Assembly: GCF_000372465.1 (NCBI RefSeq)
Contig: NZ_AQUZ01000016.1
Coordinates: 1 to 64,000 of the forward strand
Direction: 5' to 3'
From: Kribbella catacumbae DSM 19601
Lineage (GTDB): Bacteria; Actinomycetota; Actinomycetes; Propionibacteriales; Kribbellaceae
DNA: 64,000 nucleotides
In this document: positions 42,475 through 51,016 of the stretch, piece by piece
Numbering within the stretch: position 1 is the stretch's first letter
Layout of the letters: every line of letters begins with the position of its first letter
Position numbers and translations under genes: made by a program
Notes under the pieces: model-generated
Told to the model about the DNA's origin: nothing
Databases searched by the model: none
The model's input: only the letters and a program-made list of their open reading frames with translations

Positions 42475-42519
42475 GCACCGGCCAGGCGCGCAGTTCGCAA
42501 TACGGCGACTGGCCGGTGC
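42475..42519. terminator. Terminator (dispersed palindromic element, copy 2)
   Basis: Perfect 11-base arms GCACCGGCCAG / CTGGCCGGTGC with a 23-base loop lie between the convergent methyltransferase and kinase genes. Flanks and arms resemble the element at 23322-23391. Confidence 0.8.
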
Positions 42520-42575
42520 TCAAGGTGCGGGCAGAACTGGAGGGTGAAAAGGGGGCGAATGAACGGAGGATGTGG

Positions 42576-44084
42576 TTAGTGGTCTTCGGCGAGGGGGAGG
42601 TGGACGGTGAAGGTGGCTCCGTGGCCGTGGCCGTGGCCGTGGGTGTCGGTGACCGTGACCTTGCCGCTGTGGGCCGCGACCAGAGCCGCGACGATCGACA
42701 GGCCGAGGCCGGAGCCGCCCGTGGACCGGGTGCGGGCGGAGTCGGCTCGGTAGAAGCGTTCGAACACTCGCGCCTTCTGCTCCTCGCTCAGACCAGGGCC
42801 GGTATCGGCCACCTCGAGGATCGCCTCACCGCCGCGAGTGCCGACCGAGATCGTGATCGGTGCCTCGAAAGGCGTGTGGTGGAGCGCGTTGCTCACCAAA
42901 TTGCCGAGTACCTGACGCAGGCGCGCCTCGTCGCCGTTGACGACAGGCGCGCCGGAGTCCGGCAGGATCCGCAGTTGCACCGACCGCCCAGGCTGAACAG
43001 CTTGTGCGTCGTGCACCGAGTCGCCCGCCAAGGTCAGGAGATCCACCGGCTGGTGCTGCAGCGGCCGCTGCTGGTCGAGTCGCGCGAGCAACAGCAGGTC
43101 GTCGACGAGCAGCCCCATCCGCTTGGCCTCGTCCTCGATCCGCTTCATCGTCGCGGGATCCGCCGGCGCACCCTTCTGCCGGGTCAACTCGGCGAACCCG
43201 CGGATGGACGTCAGCGGAGTACGGAGCTCATGACTCGCGTCGGCGATGAACCGCCGCATCCGCTCCTCCGACTGCCGAGCGTTCTCCTCGGACCGCCGCG
43301 CCGCATCCTCCGAACGACGGGCCGCGAACTCGGATGCGGTCCGCTGCGCGAACGCCCCCTCGATCTGCCCAAGCATCTGGTTGAGCGCCAGCGACAACCG
43401 CCCCACCTCGGTCCGCGGATCCCGCTGCGGCACCCGCCGACTCAGATCCCCACCCGCGATCGCCACTGCCGTATGCTCCACGTCTTCAAGCCCGCGAAGG
43501 CTCCGCCGTACGACGTACGTCCCGACCCCGGCGAGCAGGACAAGCAGGATGACGCCAGCAGCGATCTGGACTCCGATCAGCCGCTGAAGAGTCCGGCTCA
43601 TGTCGTCGAGGCTCTGCGCCACCATGATGTAGGCGTTGCCGTTCTGCATCGGAATGGCAACCACCCGGAACGTCTCGCCGCCGGAGACAGCAGGCACGTT
43701 GAATGCCTTGGTTCCTCGCCCGACGACCTGGACCAGCGTCAGCGACGGCAGGTCGGGCTGCGCCGCAGACTGGTCGAGTGGCTGCCGGATTGGATCGTCG
43801 ATGCGGGTGCCGCTCGGATCGAAGCGCTGCACGACGAAGACGCTGGGGAGCCTCGGGCCGCCGGGTTTGATCGGGGGTCCGAAAGGATCGTCGTTTCGCG
43901 GTTTGGTGAGTGCCTTCGCGGTGTCCTGCAGTTGGGTGTCCACGCGATCGATCAGGTAGCCGCGCATGATCGTCGTCGCGACCAGACCGGAGGCGAACAA
44001 AGCGGCCGTCACCAGCGTGAGCAGCGTCAGCACGATGGTGATCCGCAGTGGATACCGCTCGGTGATGCGGCGGTGGCCGTGCAT
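42576..44084 (-). CDS. Sensor histidine kinase
   Basis: The 502-residue protein has TM1 (TIVLTLLTLVTAALFASGLVAT, residues 16-37), an extracellular sensor of about 125 residues, TM2 (GVQIAAGVILLVLLAGVGTYV) and a HAMP domain. A coiled coil with three seven-residue repeats of the ARRSEDA/ARRSEEN/ARQSEER type precedes the H-box FIADASHELRTPLTSIRGF. Catalytic boxes are N (NLVSNALHHT), G1 (VADTGPGLS), F (RVFERFYR) and G2 (GGSGLGLSIV). The end carries HGHGHGHG. Its ATG shares one base with the response-regulator stop (TAATG), so the pair is coupled. The signal is unknown. Confidence 0.93.
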   Translation of the reverse strand: MHGHRRITERYPLRITIVLTLLTLVTAALFASGLVATTIMRGYLIDRVDTQLQDTAKALTKPRNDDPFGPPIKPGGPRLPSVFVVQRFDPSGTRIDDPIRQPLDQSAAQPDLPSLTLVQVVGRGTKAFNVPAVSGGETFRVVAIPMQNGNAYIMVAQSLDDMSRTLQRLIGVQIAAGVILLVLLAGVGTYVVRRSLRGLEDVEHTAVAIAGGDLSRRVPQRDPRTEVGRLSLALNQMLGQIEGAFAQRTASEFAARRSEDAARRSEENARQSEERMRRFIADASHELRTPLTSIRGFAELTRQKGAPADPATMKRIEDEAKRMGLLVDDLLLLARLDQQRPLQHQPVDLLTLAGDSVHDAQAVQPGRSVQLRILPDSGAPVVNGDEARLRQVLGNLVSNALHHTPFEAPITISVGTRGGEAILEVADTGPGLSEEQKARVFERFYRADSARTRSTGGSGLGLSIVAALVAAHSGKVTVTDTHGHGHGHGATFTVHLPLAEDH

Positions 44085-44785
44085 TAGTTGGGGCCTCGGG
44101 GAGTGCGGAGGACGTAGCCGACGCCGCGGACCGTGTGGAGAAGTTTCTGGTCGCCCGTGTCGACCTTGCGGCGCAGGTACGACATGTACGACTCGACCAC
44201 GCCGGCGTCGCCCGCGAAGTCATAGTTCCAGACGGCCGACAGGATCTGGCCCTTCGACATCACCCGCTCGGCGTTCTCCAGCAGGCAGCGGAGCAGCTTG
44301 AACTCGGTCAGTGACAGCTGCACCGCCTCACCTGCCTTGAACACCTCGTAGCTGTCCTCGTTCAGCTCCAGGTCGGCATACCGCAGTACTGCGGGCTCAG
44401 TCGCCGTTTGCTCGCGATGGCCTGAGCGGCGCAGCAGAGCGCGCACCCGGGCGACCAGCTCGTCCAGGCTGAACGGTTTGGTGACGTAATCGTCGCCGCC
44501 GGTCTGGAGGCCGAGCACCTTGTCCTCGACGGCGTCGCGCGCGGTGAGGAACAGCACGGGCACGTGCCGGTCCTCACCGCGCAGCCGGCGGACCACCTCG
44601 AAACCGTCCAGCCCGGGCATCATCACGTCCAGCACGACCAGGTCGGGCTCAACCTCTCGTGCCTTGCGCAGCGCCTCGGCGCCGTGCGTCGCCGTGGTCA
44701 CCTCGTACCCGGCGAAGCGCAGACTCGCGGACAGTAGCTCGACGATGTTCGGTTCGTCGTCGACGACCAGCAGATGCGGGCTCAT
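44084..44785 (-). CDS. OmpR-family response regulator
   Basis: The 233-residue protein has a receiver domain with the acidic pair in VVDDEPN, the phospho-accepting Asp in DLVVLDVMMPG, Thr in LFLTARD and Lys in DYVTKPF. A winged-helix DNA-binding domain follows, with LSLTEFKLLRCLLENAERVMSKGQIL and VVESYMSYLRRKVD. I chose ATG 44785, which starts MSPHLLVVDDEP; an earlier in-frame start adds 17 non-conserved residues. It is paired with the kinase downstream, resembling mycobacterial TrcR in layout. The membrane-anchored gene 75 bases upstream probably belongs to the same unit. Confidence 0.94.
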   Translation of the reverse strand: MSPHLLVVDDEPNIVELLSASLRFAGYEVTTATHGAEALRKAREVEPDLVVLDVMMPGLDGFEVVRRLRGEDRHVPVLFLTARDAVEDKVLGLQTGGDDYVTKPFSLDELVARVRALLRRSGHREQTATEPAVLRYADLELNEDSYEVFKAGEAVQLSLTEFKLLRCLLENAERVMSKGQILSAVWNYDFAGDAGVVESYMSYLRRKVDTGDQKLLHTVRGVGYVLRTPRGPN

Positions 44786-44860
44786 GACCTCAGTCTTACG
44801 CCTGCACGTGTGTGATCGCTGGGAGGTTCCTGGCAATCGGCTGTGAGTGTCAGCCCCAGC

Positions 44861-45400
44861 TCAGCGTGGTCCGCCCTTGAAACCCCACTTCTTCTGCGCC
44901 GCGTCGCGCTGGGTGCCGTCGCTCACGGTGGTCGCCGTCGCCTTGCCGTCGGCAACGGTCGCGGACACCATCACGGTGTTTCCGGTCTTGATGCTGGCGA
45001 TGCCGTCGCGGGTCGCGTTGACGAGGGTGTCGGCGGTGACGACGTACTCCTTGCTGTAGCCGTCGGCACTCTTCACCGTGATCGAGTCCTTGCTGACCGC
45101 GGTCACCTCGCCCTTCTGGGTCGCGACGGTCTGGTAGCCGCCGCTCTCCTTCTCCACCGTGAACTCGCCGTGCAGCGCGCCCCCGATCCCGAAGGCACCG
45201 TGCCGGCCCATTCCACCGGGGCCGCCCGGCTTGGCCGGATCGGCCGAGTTGGGTGCTGATGGCGAGGCGGTCGGGCTCGGAGTCGGATCCGCGCCGGTGG
45301 TCGCCCAGGCGACGCCACCTGCCGTAGTGGTGACCACCACGGCCGCGACGGTGCCGGCCACCCGCCAGCGCTTGTCGATGAGCTTCTGGTTCGACGCCAT
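44861..45400 (-). CDS. Membrane-anchored or secreted protein with DUF5666-like domain
   Basis: The 179-residue protein has a short basic start, one hydrophobic segment (VAGTVAAVVVTTTAGGVAWA, about 14-33) that may be an anchor or signal, and a Pro/Ser-rich linker. A small beta domain reads GEVTAVSKDSITVKSADGYSKEYVV, with KTGNTVMVSATVADGKATAT, as in DUF5666. The start ATG 45400 has GGGAGG 9 bases upstream; an earlier in-frame ATG at 45439 has none. It lies upstream of the two-component genes on the same strand and is probably their extracytoplasmic accessory or target. Confidence 0.75.
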   Translation of the reverse strand: MASNQKLIDKRWRVAGTVAAVVVTTTAGGVAWATTGADPTPSPTASPSAPNSADPAKPGGPGGMGRHGAFGIGGALHGEFTVEKESGGYQTVATQKGEVTAVSKDSITVKSADGYSKEYVVTADTLVNATRDGIASIKTGNTVMVSATVADGKATATTVSDGTQRDAAQKKWGFKGGPR

Positions 45401-45506
45401 GCTGTAGTGCCTCCCGGTACTGCGCGCCAGGCGGTTCACCTGACACTGGTCATCCCACGATCGGCGGTGGACCTGAGACGAACCTGCGCCGACCCTGGCA
45501 AAACCC

Positions 45507-45512
45507 TGTCAA
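45507..45512 (-). promoter_or_regulatory. -35 element candidate upstream of the two-component unit
   Basis: The minus strand carries TTGACA (TGTCAA at 45507-45512), 107 bases before the ATG at 45400. It is a perfect -35 match, but the best -10 (CAGGTT) would need a 20-base spacer. Confidence 0.3.
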
Positions 45513-45513
45513 C

Positions 45514-45999
45514 TCAGACCAGGAACAGCACCGCGACGAGCCAGACGGCGGCGGCGAGCGAAGTACCGATGAACTCGATCAGGATGGACAGGCCGGTCGC
45601 GCGCAGGGCGTGTTTGGTCGAGGTCCAGGCTGGGCCGTGGCTGCCGAGGCGCTGCCGCTCGGACAGGTAGACGCCGAGCGGGAAGCCCACGAACATGCCG
45701 ACCACCGGGATCACGAAGAACCCGACGATGCCGAGCAGTACGCCGATCAGCATCGATCTTCGCGGTACGCCGGACTCGCGCAGCCGCCGCTCCGGCACGA
45801 TGTACTTGACCACCTGGCTGGCCCCGATCAGCACCACGGCCGCCGCCAGCACGACCCAGCCGGTCGTGCTCTGTTCCTCCAGCGACCAGACCAGGATCGC
45901 GGCGAGGCTGAGGATCGCGCCGGGCAGCACGGGGATGACGATGCCGATGATGCCGACGAAGATCGCCACGCCGACCAGAAGAGTCGCAACGCTGTTCAC
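45514..45999 (-). CDS. DUF456-family membrane protein
   Basis: The 161-residue protein consists of membrane segments. The first is TLLVGVAIFVGIIGIVIPVLPGAILSLAAILVW with the DUF456 signature GxxGxxxPxLPG. WVVLAAAVVLIGASQVVKYIV and the Gly-rich GVLLGIVGFFVIPVVGMFVGFPLGVYL follow. DUF456 has no assigned function. The start is GTG at 45999. It is divergent from the debranching-type glucosidase and upstream of the DUF5666-like gene but separated by 113 bases, so probably a separate unit. Confidence 0.88.
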   Translation of the reverse strand: MNSVATLLVGVAIFVGIIGIVIPVLPGAILSLAAILVWSLEEQSTTGWVVLAAAVVLIGASQVVKYIVPERRLRESGVPRRSMLIGVLLGIVGFFVIPVVGMFVGFPLGVYLSERQRLGSHGPAWTSTKHALRATGLSILIEFIGTSLAAAVWLVAVLFLV

Positions 46000-46028
46000 A
46001 CGGCCACTCTGCCGTAGTTCGACGGTCT

Positions 46029-46041
46029 TAGGGTGGAGGTA
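46029..46041 (+). promoter_or_regulatory. -10 element for leaderless glucosidase transcript
   Basis: TAGGGT (46029-46034, TANNNT) ends six bases before the ATG at 46041. The intervening GGAGGT touches the ATG directly and is too close to act as a ribosome site. Confidence 0.5.
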
Positions 46042-48026
46042 TGCCTGACCTTCACGATCTCGTCACCACGCTCGCGGCTCCCTGGGTGGTGCTGTCTCCG
46101 CGATCGGGGCAGCTGACCGGTACCGGCGCCGAGGGTGTCTATGCCCGTGACCGCCGCATCCTGTCCCGGTTGGAGGTCACGGTCGATGGCCGTCGCCCGA
46201 CTCCGGTGCAGGTCGACGAGCCGGCCACCGGCACCACCCGGTACCGCGCTGTGCTCGAAGGCCTCGGTGATGCGGACGGGCATGACCCGACGGTGACGTT
46301 GAGGCGGACCCGGCAGGTGGATGGCGACGGCGTCACCGAGCAACTCACTTTCGTCAACCGCTCACACGGGACCGTCGAGTGCGAGCTGACCGTTGCCCTG
46401 GGCACCGATCTGGCCGGTACGGCGGCAGTGCGCAGCGGGGCGGCCGCCGACCTTCCAGCCCTCGACTCGATCGCCGGTGCTGACGGGCTGCACTGGGAAG
46501 ACGGTTCGGGCACCCGGGTGAGCGTTGCCTTCGATCCGGCCCCAGACCTCAACCAGAGCTGGAGGTTGAAGGTTGAGCCCGGTCAGGACGCGACCGTGAC
46601 GCTCAGGTTGACCGCTAGCTTCCCGCCCGCCGACGGCTTCAGCATCGAGCCGCCCGCTGCCAGGCCTGTTTACGACGGCGTCGAGCTGGAGTGCGACGAC
46701 CGGCGCGTCGAGCGCTGGGTCCGTCGGTCCTTGGACGATCTGGCCGGCTTGCAGCTGTCCGCGGATGGGGGAGAGCGCTATCTCGGCGCCGGACCGCCGT
46801 GGTACCTGACGCTCTTCGGGCGGGACTCGCTCATCTCCGCCGGCATGGTGATCCCGGTCGACCCGGAACTCGCGGCCGGAACCCTGCGCGCGCTGGCCCG
46901 TCATCAAGGCACCCGCGTCGATCCCAGCTCGGCCGAACAGCCCGGCAAGATCCCGCACGAGTTGCGGTCCGAGGTCGCCGACCACGGTGGCGGGCTCGTG
47001 CTCCCAGCGGCGTACTACGGAACGCACGACGCGACCCAGCTCTGGATCACCACGCTGCACAAGGCGTGGCGCTGGGGGATGCCGGCGGACGAAGTACGGG
47101 CGTTGCTGCCGAATCTCCAGAGAGCGCTCACTTGGCTGCGGGACTTCGCGGATCCCGACGGCGACGGCTTCCTGGAGTACATCGACGAGTCCGGCCATGG
47201 GCTGGCCAATCAGGGCTGGAAAGACTCCCGCGATGCCGTCCAGTGGCCCGACGGGACGCTGGCCGAGGCGCCGATCGCGCTCTGCGAGGTCCAGGGCTAC
47301 GCGTACGCCGCCGCGGTCGCCGGTGCCGAGTTGCTTGATGCGTTCGACCTGGCTGACGGCGATGGCTGGCGGCAGTGGGCCGCTCACCTCAGAGAGCGCT
47401 TCCGCGAGAGCTTCTGGGTCGATGGCTATCCGGCGATCGCCCTCGACGGCTCGAAGCGACCGGTCGCCGGTCCCGCATCGAACATGGGCCACCTGCTGGG
47501 TACCGGAATCCTGGACGAGTCCGAGGAGGCCGCTGTGGCGAGGCGGTTGGCGAGCGCCGACCTCGACAGCGGGTTCGGCCTCAGAACGTTGTCGAAGGCA
47601 ATGATCCGCTTCAACCCACTCGGCTACCACACCGGCAGTGTCTGGCCGCACGACACCGCGATGACCGTCCAAGGCCTGTACGCCGCCGGCCAGTCCGCCA
47701 CCGCGACGTCGTACGTGCGAGGCCTGGTCGATGCCGCCGAAGCCTTCGACTACAGGCTGCCTGAGTTGTATGGCGGCGAAGGGGCGGAGCAGGAGAACAG
47801 GCCGACGCCGTACCCGCTCTCCTGCCGCCCGCAAGCCTGGGCTGTGGCCTCGGCAATCGCCGTGGTGATCGCGTCCTTGGGGATCGAGCCGAACGTCCCA
47901 GCCGGTACCCTCGACATCACACCAGCCGCAGATCTTCCCTGGCAAAGGCTCCGCATCGACGGTCTCCGGGTGGGGGAGACGATGCTGTCCGTTCAGTGGG
48001 CAGATGGGCAACTGACAACTAGCTGA
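46041..48026 (+). CDS. Amylo-alpha-1,6-glucosidase / glycogen-debranching-type glycosidase
   Basis: The 661-residue protein has an N-terminal debranching beta domain (residues 1-200, with GVYARDRRILSRLEV). The (alpha/alpha)6 catalytic domain contains PPWYLTLFGRDSLISAGM, PGKIPHELR, DATQLWITTLH, NQGWKDSRDAVQW and NPLGYHTGSVWPHDTAM, the family's acid-base regions. It would hydrolyse alpha-1,6 or related glucosidic bonds in stored or imported glucans; substrate breadth is wide in this family. It is cytoplasmic and single, and its stop overlaps the convergent LysE gene by 8 bases. Confidence 0.9.
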   Translation: MPDLHDLVTTLAAPWVVLSPRSGQLTGTGAEGVYARDRRILSRLEVTVDGRRPTPVQVDEPATGTTRYRAVLEGLGDADGHDPTVTLRRTRQVDGDGVTEQLTFVNRSHGTVECELTVALGTDLAGTAAVRSGAAADLPALDSIAGADGLHWEDGSGTRVSVAFDPAPDLNQSWRLKVEPGQDATVTLRLTASFPPADGFSIEPPAARPVYDGVELECDDRRVERWVRRSLDDLAGLQLSADGGERYLGAGPPWYLTLFGRDSLISAGMVIPVDPELAAGTLRALARHQGTRVDPSSAEQPGKIPHELRSEVADHGGGLVLPAAYYGTHDATQLWITTLHKAWRWGMPADEVRALLPNLQRALTWLRDFADPDGDGFLEYIDESGHGLANQGWKDSRDAVQWPDGTLAEAPIALCEVQGYAYAAAVAGAELLDAFDLADGDGWRQWAAHLRERFRESFWVDGYPAIALDGSKRPVAGPASNMGHLLGTGILDESEEAAVARRLASADLDSGFGLRTLSKAMIRFNPLGYHTGSVWPHDTAMTVQGLYAAGQSATATSYVRGLVDAAEAFDYRLPELYGGEGAEQENRPTPYPLSCRPQAWAVASAIAVVIASLGIEPNVPAGTLDITPAADLPWQRLRIDGLRVGETMLSVQWADGQLTTS

Positions 48027-48648
48027 GTACTCCGGCCGCGGCGACGGCTGCGATCGTCAGGTAGATGCCGGCGACAACATATTTGCGAAGCCCGTGGTAC
48101 CGGCCGGCCGTTCGGAAGCGACGGCCGATCGCGTCGGCGCCCACCGCGTAGCAGAGATCGAGCAGCAGACCGATCGCGAGCACGGCCAGGCCGAGCAGCA
48201 GCATCTCGTTGCGGACCTGCACGGTGCCGGCGTCACGACTGGTGAACTGCGGAAGGAACGCGAGGAAGAACAGCGCGGCCTTCGGGTTGAGCAGGTTCAC
48301 CAGGACACCGTCACGGAAGACCCGGCCGAGCGACGAGACCTTAAGGCTGCCGGCGCCGCCGGACTCGCTCGAGCGAAGTGTTCGCACTCCGAGGAACGCG
48401 AGGTAGCCCGCGCCGGCCAAGGAGATGACGGTGAACACCAGCGGCGACGCCTGGACCACAGCGGCCAGGCCGAGCGCGGCGAGCAGGATGTAGACGATCG
48501 AGCCGGTCTCGATGGCGAACGCGGAGACCACCCCGGCGCGGCGTCCTTGGGTCAGGCTGCGCAGCGAGATGTAGATGTTGTTCGGCCCTGGCATCCCGAC
48601 CAGCACCACCGTCGCTCCGACGAACCCGAGAGCCTGCCCGATTCCCAC
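48019..48648 (-). CDS. LysE/RhtB-family amino-acid exporter
   Basis: The 209-residue protein has six membrane helices: FVGATVVLVGMPGPNNIYISL with the LysE signature GPNN, VSAFAIETGSIVYILLAALGLAAVV, LAGAGYLAFLGVRTL, and VLVNLLNPKAALFFLAFLPQF with the family's NPK motif. It exports amino acids or derivatives. The start is GTG with GGAGG six bases upstream. It is divergent from a MocR-type regulator across an inverted repeat, the classic arrangement for regulated export. Confidence 0.9.
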   Translation of the reverse strand: MGIGQALGFVGATVVLVGMPGPNNIYISLRSLTQGRRAGVVSAFAIETGSIVYILLAALGLAAVVQASPLVFTVISLAGAGYLAFLGVRTLRSSESGGAGSLKVSSLGRVFRDGVLVNLLNPKAALFFLAFLPQFTSRDAGTVQVRNEMLLLGLAVLAIGLLLDLCYAVGADAIGRRFRTAGRYHGLRKYVVAGIYLTIAAVAAAGVLS

Positions 48649-48670
48649 CTGTTGCCTCCACCGCTCGAAT

Positions 48671-48715
48671 TGGACTGCTTACGACGACTAGCCTGGCGGG
48701 ATTGGAAGCAGTCCA
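48671..48715. promoter_or_regulatory. MocR/LysE operator: perfect 10-base inverted repeat
   Basis: TGGACTGCTT (48671-48680) and AAGCAGTCCA (48706-48715) pair exactly around 25 bases, between the two divergent start codons. The left half is preceded by AT and a second ATTGGA stands at 48701, so a direct repeat of the half-site also exists. Confidence 0.65.
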
Positions 48716-48736
48716 CCCGAGCCAATAGGGGAAGAA

Positions 48737-50251
48737 GTGGACCGTTCTGGAGACCCGGCCGCCCTCGCGGATCTGATCGGGCGCCGGCTGACCACCGGCA
48801 CCGGCGGCCTGTACCGCCGCCTCGCCGATGCGATCGCCGCGCTGATCGGATCGGCCGAGCTCCCGGTCGGCGCCCGGCTGCCGGCCGAACGCCCACTGGC
48901 CGACGCGCTCGCGGTCAGCCGCTCCACGGTCGTCGCGGCGTACGACGAACTACGCGCCCGCGGACTCGTCGAGAGCCGCCGGGGGAGCGGCACCACCGTT
49001 TCGCCGTCCACGGGGCAAGGCCGCTCAACCGCCGACAAGCGCATGCCCACCGGGTACGGCGAATCGCTGTTCCACCGGATCGCGATCGGCCCCGGCGAGG
49101 TGATCGCGATGACGTACGCCGTCGATCCCGGCATCCCCGAGCTAGCGGCCGAGGTCGAGGACCTGGCGCGGACCGAGTTGCCATTGCTGCTGCAGGGCGT
49201 CGGCTATCACCCGCGCGGGCTCGAGGTACTCCGGGTGCGGATCGCGGAGCACTTCGCCGAGGCGGGGCTGCCGACCAGCCCGGACGAGATCGTGGTGACG
49301 AGTGGAGCCCACCAGGCGATCGCGCTGGTGACACAGATGTACCTGCGAACCGGCGCGGCCGTCGTCATCGAGCAACCGAGTTGGCCGGGCTGCTTCGACC
49401 TCTTCGGGGCTGCCGGCGGGCGAGTGGTCGGCGTACCGCTGGATGACGCCGGGGTACGTCCTGATCTGCTGGCGGCCGCGTTCAAGGAGCATCAGCCCGC
49501 GATGCTGTTCGTGATGCCGACCTTCCACAACCCGACCGGCCGGTTGATGTCGGCAGCACGCCGCAGACAGGTCGCTGAGCTGGCAGCCAAGCATGGCGTC
49601 GTGGTGGTCGAGGACAACGCGTACTCCGCCTGGGACCCCGCCGGGCCGGACGTACCGGCGCCGTTGGCCTCCTTCGCACCGAAGGACGCCGAAGTGTTCA
49701 CCATCGGGTCGGTCTCGAAAGCCGTCTGGGGCGGTTTGCGGATCGGCTGGATCCGGGCGCCGCGGCCATTGGTCGAGCGGCTCGCGCGGCACAAGGCACT
49801 CGCGGATCTCGGCAGCCCGGTGATCGACCAGGCACTCACCGCGCGATTGCTGCCGAGATTGACCGAACTCACTTCCGCCAGGGCAAAGCTCGCGACCGGC
49901 CGGAAACACTTGCTCGGTCAGTTACTGACGGAACGCCTACCTGAATGGGGGTGGGCCGAACCGGACGGCGGATCGGCGTTGTGGATTCAGTTGCCGGACA
50001 CGGATGCGCGGGTCTTCGCCCAGGTCGCGCTGCGGCATGGCGTGGAGGTCGTCGCCGGCCGGGCGATGGATCCGACGGGAGTGCACGACGGCTATCTGCG
50101 GGTGCCGTTCAGCTACCCGGCCGAAGTGATGACTGACGCGGTCGACCGGATGGCGGCGGCCTGGCGGGAACTGCGTCGGCACGGCCCGCCTGCGGGCGAC
50201 CGGGGCGGTGGGGTGGGAGATGTATTCGGCACTGCACCGGTGATCATCTAG
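48737..50251 (+). CDS. MocR-type regulator: GntR HTH fused to PLP aminotransferase-like domain
   Basis: The 504-residue protein has a GntR winged helix with LPVGARLPAERPLADALAVSRSTVVAAYDELRARGLVESRRGSGT (residues about 42-86). A fold type I aminotransferase domain follows, with TSGAHQAIALVTQMYL, PSWPGCFDLF, PTFHNPTGRLMS, DNAYSAWD and the PLP-Lys motif GSVSKAVWGGLRIGWIR. PLP or an amino acid probably acts as effector. The start is GTG after GGGGAAG. Its divergent partner is a LysE exporter, so it is likely an amino-acid-responsive activator or repressor of export. Confidence 0.92.
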   Translation: MDRSGDPAALADLIGRRLTTGTGGLYRRLADAIAALIGSAELPVGARLPAERPLADALAVSRSTVVAAYDELRARGLVESRRGSGTTVSPSTGQGRSTADKRMPTGYGESLFHRIAIGPGEVIAMTYAVDPGIPELAAEVEDLARTELPLLLQGVGYHPRGLEVLRVRIAEHFAEAGLPTSPDEIVVTSGAHQAIALVTQMYLRTGAAVVIEQPSWPGCFDLFGAAGGRVVGVPLDDAGVRPDLLAAAFKEHQPAMLFVMPTFHNPTGRLMSAARRRQVAELAAKHGVVVVEDNAYSAWDPAGPDVPAPLASFAPKDAEVFTIGSVSKAVWGGLRIGWIRAPRPLVERLARHKALADLGSPVIDQALTARLLPRLTELTSARAKLATGRKHLLGQLLTERLPEWGWAEPDGGSALWIQLPDTDARVFAQVALRHGVEVVAGRAMDPTGVHDGYLRVPFSYPAEVMTDAVDRMAAAWRELRRHGPPAGDRGGGVGDVFGTAPVII

Positions 50252-50259
50252 ACATGACG

Positions 50260-50291
50260 GATGGCGGCCACCCTGCCGGGTGACCGCCATC
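50260..50291. terminator. Terminator after the MocR gene
   Basis: Arms GATGGCGG / CCGCCATC (50260-50267, 50284-50291) with an inner CACCC/GGGTG pair lie between convergent genes. Confidence 0.8.
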
Positions 50292-50337
50292 GAAGATCAG
50301 GAGCGGGAAGCGCCCTCGTTGGCGCCGCGAGGCCGGG

Positions 50338-50574
50338 TTACCGGTCGCCCTCCGCAGGGACCGACGCGGCGGGAGTCTCTTCGAGCTTTCCCGTCTCGTC
50401 GTGAATGGTGATCGCGATGTTGCGCAGCTTGTCCGCGTGCTCCCGTCCATGGTGGGCGCAGAAAAGCAGCTCCCCACCGCTGGTCAGGGTGACACGAACG
50501 TAGGCCTGCGCGCCGCAGCGGTCACAACGGTCCGCAGCCGACAGGGTCGAACTCGGGGCGAGTGCTGTAGTCAC
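50338..50574 (-). CDS. DUF7455 small zinc-binding protein
   Basis: The 78-residue protein has a zinc knuckle: LSAADRCDRCGAQAYVRV supplies two Cys, and ELLFCAHHGREH supplies a Cys and His pair, with ITIHDETGKLEE near the end. This matches the small actinobacterial family DUF7455, recognised from memory of its RCDRCGAQAYVRV motif. I chose GTG 50574 (relatives begin MTTAL) with GAGG seven bases upstream, over the ATG at 50586. It is divergent from parE. Function is unknown; a transcription or stress role is common speculation. Confidence 0.8.
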   Translation of the reverse strand: MTTALAPSSTLSAADRCDRCGAQAYVRVTLTSGGELLFCAHHGREHADKLRNIAITIHDETGKLEETPAASVPAEGDR

Positions 50575-51016
50575 TTGAGGCCTCATCTCATCTAGTTCCG
50601 TACTCACCAGATAGCAACATCCTGACATGCGGATCGCTTCCCGGTAGGTGCAGCGTGTCCGAATGTGAGACGAACCACCTGTTCCCTTATGACGCATATT
50701 GACGGGGAATCGTTTCGGATTCGGGTGATCTGCTGTTCCCACCGGTGCCGGGCGTGTCTACTTTCACTGTGCGCTACAGGTTCGTGACTGGGTGCGCACG
50801 AACGGAGTGTCGTAAAACACGGGGATCGAGTCCGGATCGATATCTGCTGGAACACCTTTCTCCGTAACGGTATCTGCTGTTTGGTGAGTACCCCGCCCGG
50901 ATCCTGCCCACACCGGTGACCCTCCCGGATTTTGGGGGTGCGGCTGCGTAGGCTGTCCGCGTGCAGTGGTTCCGGCCACGCACGTTTGTCTGCTTGTGAA
51001 CCAGTGAAGGAGCCCA
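50575..51016. other. Divergent intergenic region between DUF7455 and parE
   Basis: This 442-base gap contains no supported gene. It has TTGACG at 50699 and other AT-rich patches that may be promoter parts for both genes, but I cannot match full -35/-10 pairs. The parE ribosome site GAAGGAG is at its right end. Confidence 0.5.

Noticed and set aside
46035..46040. GGAGGT as Shine-Dalgarno of the debranching-type glucosidase
   Set aside because: It abuts the ATG with no spacing. The TAGGGT-N6-ATG geometry explains initiation better.
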